Assembly: GCF_038443385.1 (NCBI RefSeq) | Contig: NZ_CP151726.1 | Location: forward strand, 5,828,001-5,892,000 | DNA length: 64,000 bases | Source of the DNA: Stieleria varia | Lineage (GTDB): Bacteria > Planctomycetota > Planctomycetia > Pirellulales > Pirellulaceae | Direction: 5' to 3' | In this document: piece by piece, positions 58,150 to 64,000 of the stretch | Numbering within the stretch: the first letter of the stretch is position 1 | Layout of the letters: each line of letters opens with the position of its first letter | Program-made: the position numbers and the translations under genes | The notes under the pieces: generated by a model | Told to the model about the DNA's origin: nothing | Database searches by the model: none | Seen by the model: the letters and a program-made list of their open reading frames with translations, nothing else

Positions 58150-60699
58150 ATGATGCGAATCGCCTTCCTCACCGTCGTCTTGCTGCTTACCTCGCCAGCT
58201 TATTCGCAGGTGCTGGACAAGCAGCAACTACTGGACAATCAATCGTGGTGGGACAATCGCGACTTTGACTGGTACAAGCAACAAATTCCCTTCTTCGAAT
58301 GCCCCGATGCGGAGATCCAGACCACCTACTATTACCGCTGGGATTTGCTGACCAAACACCTGACCTATGGCTCGCCGAACAGCGGTTACTCATTTACAGA
58401 GTTCATTGACCGCCCCTTTTGGTCCGGGGCGTATGGGGCGATCGCGTGTCCGGCAGGTCATCAGCTCTATGAAACACGCTGGCTCAGGTCACCGCGAATC
58501 GCAAATGATTATACGAAGTACTGGTTCCGCACCCCGGGGGCTCAACCGCGGAACTATTCCACCTGGCTGGCGGATTCCGCCTGGGCGGTCGGCCGAGTTC
58601 ACCCGAACAAGGAGCTGCTGATTGACCTGCTGCCGGACCTGATTGAGAACTACGAGGGCTGGGAAAAGCGGCAGTTTGTCCCGAATGTCGGCTTGTTCTG
58701 GCAGACCGGTCACGACGACGGCATGGAGTTCAACATCAATAGCCGCCAGACGCAGGATATCCTGCGCGGTGCGCCGAGCTATCGCCCGTCATTCAATGCC
58801 TACATGTACGCTGACGCACAAGCCATTTCTCGCATCGCAAAGCTGGCGGGTAAGTCGGATGTCGCGAAGCAATACTCGGACAAAGCGGCGGCGTTGAAAG
58901 CCAAGATGATCGAGTTGATGTGGGATCCAAAGCGGCAGTTCTTCTTTCCCTTGCTGAAGAACGACGAGCAGCGCGATGGTTTCACGATGAAAGCGCTCAC
59001 GCGAACTTACGAAAGTGGCCAATACGCCGGCGATCCTCACGGACGAGAATTGATTGGCTACGTTCCGTGGCAGTTCGATATCGTCAAAGGCGAGCATCAG
59101 TACGACGTCGCCTGGAAAAAGTTGATGGATCGAGACGGCTTCTACGCCGACTTTGGACCGTCATTTGTCGAACGCAACGATCCGTTGTTCAAGGTCACCA
59201 ACCACTGCTGCTGGTGGAGTGGCCAATCCTGGCCTTACGCGACCACGCAGACGTTGAAGGCACTGGCAAAGCTGCTGCAAAACGGCGGCAATACTCTGAA
59301 CGCCGCCGACTACGTCGAGACACTCCACATTTATGCAAAGTCTCATCGCAAGAACGGCAAGCCCTATCTGGCCGAAGCGTTGCACCCGGACACCGGTTCG
59401 TTTGAAGGCTACGACGGCTACAACCATTCCGAACATTACTTGCACTCGGGTTATACCGATCTGGTGATTACCGGATTGATCGGGCTGGTTCCTCGTGACG
59501 ATGACACGCTGGAGATTCGTCCTCTGGCTCCGCCCCAATGGGATTACTTTGCGCTCGATGATGTGCCGTACCGCGGCCATCGAGTTTCGATCGTTTGGGA
59601 CAAGACAGGGACTCGGTACGACATGGGAATTGGGCTTCATGTGATGGTCGACGGGACGAAGGTCCACGAAGCCGATACCATCGGCCCGATCGTGATTCCG
59701 AGGGCCGTTCCCGGTGTTCGACCAGCGTCACAGAAGGGGCTAGTTCCGACGAACTTCGCGGTCAACAACGACGGCACCTACTATCCGCGCATCACGACGA
59801 CCTACACTGCGGAAGGAACATTCGCATCGAAGCTGATCGACGGCAATTTCTGGTACCTGAAAGATCCGCCTAATCGCTGGTCATGCGAAGGGTCTCCCAA
59901 CGCGAGCGATTCCATCGAAATCGACTTCGGCAAACCGCGAACGATTCATACGATTCGAGCGTTGCCATTGGATGATCGAGAGCTGGCGAACTCAAGCATC
60001 CGCGCCCCGAAAGAGATCCGGTTGCACTACTGGAAAGACAACACGTGGCATGCCATCACGGTCACGAAGGAGGTTCCGGCGCCGGAAGGACACCGACCTC
60101 ATTCATTCCATTTTGAGCCACTGGAGTTTCAGAAGTTCAAGGTCACGCTAACGCACGCGGACGGTTTCAATTCCGGTCTCACGGAACTCGAAGCATGGGG
60201 CAAAGCAGTATTGCCACTTAGCCGTATTCCAGCTCGGGCCGGCAACCTTGCGTTCAATGATGGTGTCAGCGAATTCCCGAAAGCCACTTGCAGCCACCAC
60301 GATGTCTATGGTGGCGTTCCCCAGTCGTCGATCGACGGGGTGACGAATTTTCAGCCCAGCCCCATGAATCGCTGGACAAGTTACGGATCCCCGAATCCGT
60401 CGGATTGGCTACAGATCGACTTTGGCAAGAAAGTCGAATTTCGCCGCGTCGAGATCGCGATCTACGATGACCGCGGCGGCGTTCAGGCTCCCCAATCCTA
60501 TGAACTTCAGCGTTGGTTCGGCGGAAAGTGGACACCCATCTCGGGCGTAAAATATTCTCCTGAAAAACCAGTCGGCGGCCAATGGAATACGGTGACCTTT
60601 GCGCCGACGGAGAGCGAAAAACTCCGCATCGTGTTCGAGAACAACGGTGGTGCCCGCAGCGGAGTCACGGAAGTCACCATTTGGAACGACGAACAGTAG
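58150..60699 (+). CDS. Secreted MGH1-like glycoside hydrolase with two F5/8-type C-terminal domains
   Basis: From ATG 58150 the protein has 849 residues with a signal peptide (MMRIAFLTVVLLLTSPAYSQ). Residues about 25-470 form an (alpha/alpha)6 barrel with features of MGH1-like/trehalase-type glycosidases: YYYRWDLLTKHL, NYSTWLADSAWAVG, GLFWQTGHDDGMEFNIN, HCCWWSGQSWPYAT and YNHSEHYLHSGYTDLVI (acid residues E and D in plausible active-site positions). Two discoidin-like domains follow (about 540-690, DSIEIDFGKPRTIHT and GLTELEAWG; about 700-849, DWLQIDFGKKVEFRRVEIAIYD), which bind sugars. It probably removes sugar residues from the glycans desulfated by the sulfatase operon; substrate unknown. 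The frame upstream of 58150 is repeat sequence. Confidence 0.82.
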   Translation: MMRIAFLTVVLLLTSPAYSQVLDKQQLLDNQSWWDNRDFDWYKQQIPFFECPDAEIQTTYYYRWDLLTKHLTYGSPNSGYSFTEFIDRPFWSGAYGAIACPAGHQLYETRWLRSPRIANDYTKYWFRTPGAQPRNYSTWLADSAWAVGRVHPNKELLIDLLPDLIENYEGWEKRQFVPNVGLFWQTGHDDGMEFNINSRQTQDILRGAPSYRPSFNAYMYADAQAISRIAKLAGKSDVAKQYSDKAAALKAKMIELMWDPKRQFFFPLLKNDEQRDGFTMKALTRTYESGQYAGDPHGRELIGYVPWQFDIVKGEHQYDVAWKKLMDRDGFYADFGPSFVERNDPLFKVTNHCCWWSGQSWPYATTQTLKALAKLLQNGGNTLNAADYVETLHIYAKSHRKNGKPYLAEALHPDTGSFEGYDGYNHSEHYLHSGYTDLVITGLIGLVPRDDDTLEIRPLAPPQWDYFALDDVPYRGHRVSIVWDKTGTRYDMGIGLHVMVDGTKVHEADTIGPIVIPRAVPGVRPASQKGLVPTNFAVNNDGTYYPRITTTYTAEGTFASKLIDGNFWYLKDPPNRWSCEGSPNASDSIEIDFGKPRTIHTIRALPLDDRELANSSIRAPKEIRLHYWKDNTWHAITVTKEVPAPEGHRPHSFHFEPLEFQKFKVTLTHADGFNSGLTELEAWGKAVLPLSRIPARAGNLAFNDGVSEFPKATCSHHDVYGGVPQSSIDGVTNFQPSPMNRWTSYGSPNPSDWLQIDFGKKVEFRRVEIAIYDDRGGVQAPQSYELQRWFGGKWTPISGVKYSPEKPVGGQWNTVTFAPTESEKLRIVFENNGGARSGVTEVTIWNDEQ

Positions 60700-60921
60700 G
60701 CGTGCGAAGCGAGGGGAAGGAGGAATATGCTGCACCTCGCGTTCGTTTCTGTCGCTCCAACGCACATCAGGGTGGAATCTCTAAAAAAAACCCCGTCCCC
60801 TTTTCGAACCCTCATCGGCGCTCCGCAGCCAGCGAGTCACCGGCACGGGTATGCTCCTTTTCGCGTTCCATCAGTTTTGCACGCACTGCATTCCACTCGT
60901 CTCGACTGACAGATTGATTCT
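60700..60921. other. Gap with a CCCCGTCCCCTTTTCG motif
   Basis: AAAAAAAACCCCGTCCCCTT at 60783-60802, with TTCG after, has the composition of short repeats common in these genomes, but no partner copy or gene is seen. It follows the glycosidase stop. Confidence 0.35.
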
Positions 60922-61227
60922 TCACTGTTCTTGCTCCTTGATAAAGTTAGTAAAGTGGCACGAAAGTCTACTGCGACTGAGACGTTTGACAGACAGGAAG
61001 AGCAAGAAAGCAGCACACAGCAGGATCATTGCCCAACGCAACGTCGCTGCCGTGGAAAGCGACAGACCTAGTCCGGTCCACAGGGCCACGTAGGCTGCCA
61101 GACAAGCCGGGCATTTCGGAGCGAACGCCAGCATTGCAGCCGGAACAATCCATGCCAAGAATTCTCGATTTCCAGCCTTCGAACAGTCTTGATTCCCATG
61201 TTTCGAAGTTGCACAGCAGTCGTTCAT
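60922..61227 (-). CDS. Small CPxC membrane protein
   Basis: 101 residues from ATG 61227. After a short Cys-rich head (MNDCCATSKHGNQDC), two hydrophobic segments span about 25-60 and 67-85; KCPACLAAYVAL in the first carries a C-P-A-C motif, as in thiol- or metal-handling small membrane proteins, including MerC-like ones. The fold and role are unknown. The frame is open to 61428, but the added part has no hydrophobic or RBS support. No metal-resistance gene is next to it. Confidence 0.5.
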   Translation of the reverse strand: MNDCCATSKHGNQDCSKAGNREFLAWIVPAAMLAFAPKCPACLAAYVALWTGLGLSLSTAATLRWAMILLCAAFLLFLSVKRLSRSRLSCHFTNFIKEQEQ

Positions 61228-61633
61228 CGCTCCACCTCCGTCAGATTCGTTGTTTTCTGCCAATGAAACAGCGACTGATGGAGATGGAATCATTTGCATT
61301 TCACCTGTAGTCGAACGGCGGGACCTTGAATCGACAGGCATTTCCAAATTTCTTTTTTGACCGCGGAGGCCTCTGTCCATCATATTGTTCACGAGCATCA
61401 GACCGATCGCGGACATCGAGACTGGCATTCATCGAGCGAGTATCGCTTCCACTTCACGGCGAAAGATTTGTGCTTCGAGCCAGTTGTGCAAATGAATCCC
61501 CTTTGGCTTGGCGGCACTTTGATCAAGATACGTGAGTGCGTTCCCAAGCCATCGTGCTCCGCGACGTCATACACCTGCACGATGATATCGTCAATTCTAG
61601 CGATGATTTTCTGTCGAACGGTTTCCCACAAAG

Positions 61634-63220
61634 TTACAGCTGGCTGCTCAAATCGATCCGCCGGGTCGATTTGATGTTGTTGAGGAAAACTTCGTCGTGG
61701 GAGGCGATTAGAAGAGCACCGTCGTAGTCGTAGAGACCTCGTTCGATGGCGTCGATGGAATCGATGTCGAGGTGGTTGGTGGGTTCGTCGAGGATCAAAA
61801 ACAATGGTGGCTCGGGGGCTCCGAGCACGCACGCGAGTCCGGCTCGCAGTATCTGGCCGCCGCTGAGTGTGCCCACGGTCTGAAGGGCGGCATCTGATTT
61901 GAATAAAAAACTGGCCAGCGTGCGACGACACAGGTTCTCATTTGATGTCGGGTTTCGCCGTTTGAAGTTTTCGAGGATGGAAAGCGTGGGGTCGAGGAAG
62001 CTTAATCGTTGGTCCAGGACCGCCATGTTGACGGGAACGGATACGGTTCCATGCAGTGGTGTTAGCTGACCTTCAAGCAGTCGAATGACGGTGGTCTTGC
62101 CGGACCCGTTGGGCCCCACAAGGGCGACTCGCTCGGGACCGATCAGTGAAAAAGAGAGGTTATGAATGATGGGCCTGTCAGAATCATAGCCAGCGGTAAC
62201 GGCATCGAACGTTGCGACGATGCGACTGTTTGGGAGCCCGGTTGATTGGACTGTAATCGAAAGTTCATCCAGGATTTCAAGCCGTGCACGAGCTTGCTCG
62301 ACGGTTTCTATCGCTTGAGCCCTTTGTCGCATGGTACGTCTTATGCGGTCGCCCTTGCTCGATTCGGCGCTGTTTTTTCTTGCACCCGACAGTATGCGTG
62401 GGATGTCACCTCGGGATTGAGTTCTGGCACCGGCGGCATCTCGACGCTGCTTTCGTTCTATCGTCGTTTGGGCATCTCGCTTGACCTTGACCGCGTATCT
62501 TTCCGCGTGCGCCAGATGATGTTGCGCGGCTTCCAGCTCGATCGCTTTTTGCTGGCGATAGTGACTCCAATTGCCTCCGTAGCGAGTAACGCCAATTGAC
62601 GTCAGTTCGACAATCGCGTCCATCTGTTCCAACAGCTCTCGATCGTGGCTGGCAACAATCGCACCAGCTTTCCAGTTGGAGAGCAGATTGATCACCGCCT
62701 CGCGTCCGGCGCGATCCAGATTGTTCGTCGGCTCATCGAGCAGCAGGAAATCAGGAGCTTGGTACAGCACGACCGCGATGCATGCCCGGGTCCACTGACC
62801 TCCGGAGAGCTCGCAAAGTCGTGTGTCGGGGCGGACCTTCAGGCCAACTCGCCCCAGCGCCGCCGCTATCCGTTCTTCAAGCGTCCAGTCGGCATCCGCG
62901 AGCTCGTCAATATTTGCTTGACCCGCTTCGGCTCGACGCAAGATTTCAATCGCTTTGCTGGCGCCGAAAAGATCGGCGACGGTTTCGTCTGGTTCAACTT
63001 GCACTTTCTGTTGCAGCACGCCCAACATACCAGTGACGGCAACGCCACCCGTTGCAGGCGGCAGCTCACCACTGATGAGTTTTATCAGCGTCGACTTGCC
63101 GACGCCATTTCTTCCGACCAGTCCCATTCGCTCACGACTCACACTCAGATCAAGGTTGCGAAACAGATTGTGACCGTCCGGTGTGGACCAACTGATCCCG
63201 GTCAATGTGATTTGCGACAT
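61634..63220 (-). CDS. ABC-F family ATP-binding protein
   Basis: 528 residues with two nucleotide-binding domains and no membrane segments. Domain 1 has Walker A GRNGVGKSTLI, signature LSGGQWTRA and Walker B LLLDEPTNNLD; domain 2 has GPNGSGKTTVI, LSGGQILRA and LILDEPTNHLD. Between them is a basic, charged linker (about 230-320; RDAQTTIERKQRRDAAGARTQSR) typical of ABC-F proteins that act on the ribosome in antibiotic resistance or translation. The drug, if any, is unknown. It is divergent from a TetR gene, as in other inducible ABC-F resistance loci. The 205 bp after it (61429-61633) hold no clear gene. Confidence 0.9.
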   Translation of the reverse strand: MSQITLTGISWSTPDGHNLFRNLDLSVSRERMGLVGRNGVGKSTLIKLISGELPPATGGVAVTGMLGVLQQKVQVEPDETVADLFGASKAIEILRRAEAGQANIDELADADWTLEERIAAALGRVGLKVRPDTRLCELSGGQWTRACIAVVLYQAPDFLLLDEPTNNLDRAGREAVINLLSNWKAGAIVASHDRELLEQMDAIVELTSIGVTRYGGNWSHYRQQKAIELEAAQHHLAHAERYAVKVKRDAQTTIERKQRRDAAGARTQSRGDIPRILSGARKNSAESSKGDRIRRTMRQRAQAIETVEQARARLEILDELSITVQSTGLPNSRIVATFDAVTAGYDSDRPIIHNLSFSLIGPERVALVGPNGSGKTTVIRLLEGQLTPLHGTVSVPVNMAVLDQRLSFLDPTLSILENFKRRNPTSNENLCRRTLASFLFKSDAALQTVGTLSGGQILRAGLACVLGAPEPPLFLILDEPTNHLDIDSIDAIERGLYDYDGALLIASHDEVFLNNIKSTRRIDLSSQL

Positions 63221-63247
63221 CGCTTCTACTCTTGAACAACTGTTAAT

Positions 63248-63263
63248 AGCACGCTACAGTGCT
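63248..63263. promoter_or_regulatory. Candidate TetR operator between the divergent ABC-F and TetR genes
   Basis: AGCACGCTACAGTGCT is an interrupted dyad (AGCAC/GTGCT, 6-bp spacer) in the middle of the 116-bp intergenic region, where it would cover both promoters. Confidence 0.35.
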
Positions 63264-63336
63264 TTTACAGCATCTCCGTCAATAATGCAACGGGACCGTG
63301 CTATTTTTCAGCAACAAGAAAATGAAACAGTATGCC

Positions 63337-63966
63337 ATGACAAAACGAAAGGCACTTGGCCGACCGACGAAGGACGAAGCGGCGGCGATTGATGTTCGCG
63401 TCCTCGATGCGGCTCGCGCACTTTTTAGCCAAAAAGGGATTGCGAACAGCTCGATCGACGAGCTTGCCGGGACACTCGGTGTTTCTAAGCACACGATCTA
63501 CCGTCGCTATGCCAGCAAGGCAAAATTGCTCGACGCGGTGGTCGAGCGAGATATCAATGCGTTTCGTGACGAGTTGAAATCGGCAGGTGCGAAAGCAACC
63601 GACGAACTTGAGGCGCTCCACCAAATGGCACTTCGGTACTTCAAGTTCGGTTCATCTCGCGATTACTCCGCGTTCTATCTTTTGGTCAGCGCCGAGGCTG
63701 TCATTTCAGCTGACCTACGCGAACGCTTAGCTGAATGGACGAAGTTTGCACTGCAACCGGTGCTGGAAGCGATTTCGTCGGCGCAGTCCGCTGGATATTT
63801 GTGCTCTGGCAGCACTGCATCGATCGGCGAAATACTCGTTGACCTATTGGAAGGTGCGAACAATCGAGTCCGTTTGCGAGATGCGACATTGAACAGCAGC
63901 CGAGCGGCGCGGAAACTGTTTGACGATCGTTGGCAAGTTTTCGTGAAGGCAATGGCGAGTGAATGA
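63337..63966 (+). CDS. TetR/AcrR-family transcriptional regulator
   Basis: About 209 residues from ATG 63337 (MTKRKALGRPTKDEAAA); GTG 63298 and ATG 63322 are in-frame alternatives, none with a strong ribosome-binding site. The HTH is VLDAARALFSQKGIANSSIDELAGTLGVSKHTIYRRYASKAKLLDAV, the TetR pattern. The rest is helical and binds an unknown ligand. It probably represses itself and the divergent ABC-F gene. The 34 bp after its stop show nothing. Confidence 0.9.
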   Translation: MTKRKALGRPTKDEAAAIDVRVLDAARALFSQKGIANSSIDELAGTLGVSKHTIYRRYASKAKLLDAVVERDINAFRDELKSAGAKATDELEALHQMALRYFKFGSSRDYSAFYLLVSAEAVISADLRERLAEWTKFALQPVLEAISSAQSAGYLCSGSTASIGEILVDLLEGANNRVRLRDATLNSSRAARKLFDDRWQVFVKAMASE

Positions 63967-64000
63967 GGTTCGATGGTTATGTCGCAACGATGGCTGATTA

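Noticed and set aside
61398-61633. Minus-strand frame between the ABC-F stop and the CPxC membrane protein
   Set aside because: It reads as mixed charged sequence with no good start; it may be a small gene, but no motif or ribosome-binding site supports it.

Overview
The window looks like a chromosomal segment of a Rhodopirellula-like planctomycete (Pirellulaceae). The signs are many secreted sulfatases with formylglycine motifs, a DUF1080/c-type heme protein of the Pirellula/Verrucomicrobium type, a secreted repeat protein with a planctomycete 'ESLERREVLSG' export motif, PQQ-like propellers, multi-domain Ser/Thr kinases, GC-moderate DNA and abundant small palindromic repeats in the gaps. All of this comes from reading the sequence; no database was searched.

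Layout. 1-9.3 kb: a truncated Ser/Thr kinase, a CobW/G3E GTPase followed by an SGNH-like protein, a 70-bp tandem repeat array, a very large pseudokinase-kinase-SRPBCC-cyclase-like protein, and a secreted beta-rich protein. 9.4-17.3 kb: a sulfatase, a PQQ-like propeller, rsmE, a cupin, small lipoproteins and hypothetical proteins, including one with VPAxYxTV repeats and a peptidoglycan-binding tail and one joining a DUF3820-like start to a J-domain-like end. 17.4-22.3 kb: a secreted alpha/beta hydrolase translationally coupled to a GH32 fructan hydrolase, and a Tat-exported TIM-barrel protein. 22.6-28.4 kb: a tight acs-glcD-glcE-glcF operon for acetate activation and glycolate oxidation. 28.7-31.7 kb: an RTX-like Ca-binding repeat protein, repeats, and pyrF.

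31.9-44.7 kb is an accessory island at a tRNA-Pro gene. A type I restriction-modification operon (hsdM-hsdS-AlbA/HATPase protein-hsdR) is followed on the same strand by a cytoplasmic alpha-carbonic anhydrase that ends next to the tRNA. A 1.2-kb direct repeat holding the 3' half of the tRNA, its terminator, the whole carbonic anhydrase gene and the 3' end of hsdR recurs 9573 bp downstream. There the second hsdR is a remnant whose middle has been replaced by an IS4-type element. This looks like two successive or duplicated insertions at one tRNA, the outer one decayed.

44.7-60.7 kb is a polysaccharide-degradation locus: an ECF-like sigma factor, a FecR/LamG membrane protein, four sulfatases and a DUF1080-propeller-heme protein, all + strand and mostly joined by ATGA or 1-nt overlaps. 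It is followed by a REP-associated Y1 transposase flanked by copies of its putative REP, and a secreted glycosidase-like protein with two F5/8-type C-terminal domains. A 16-bp palindrome lies just upstream of the sigma factor ribosome-binding site. The window ends with a small CPxC membrane protein and a divergent ABC-F ATPase/TetR pair.
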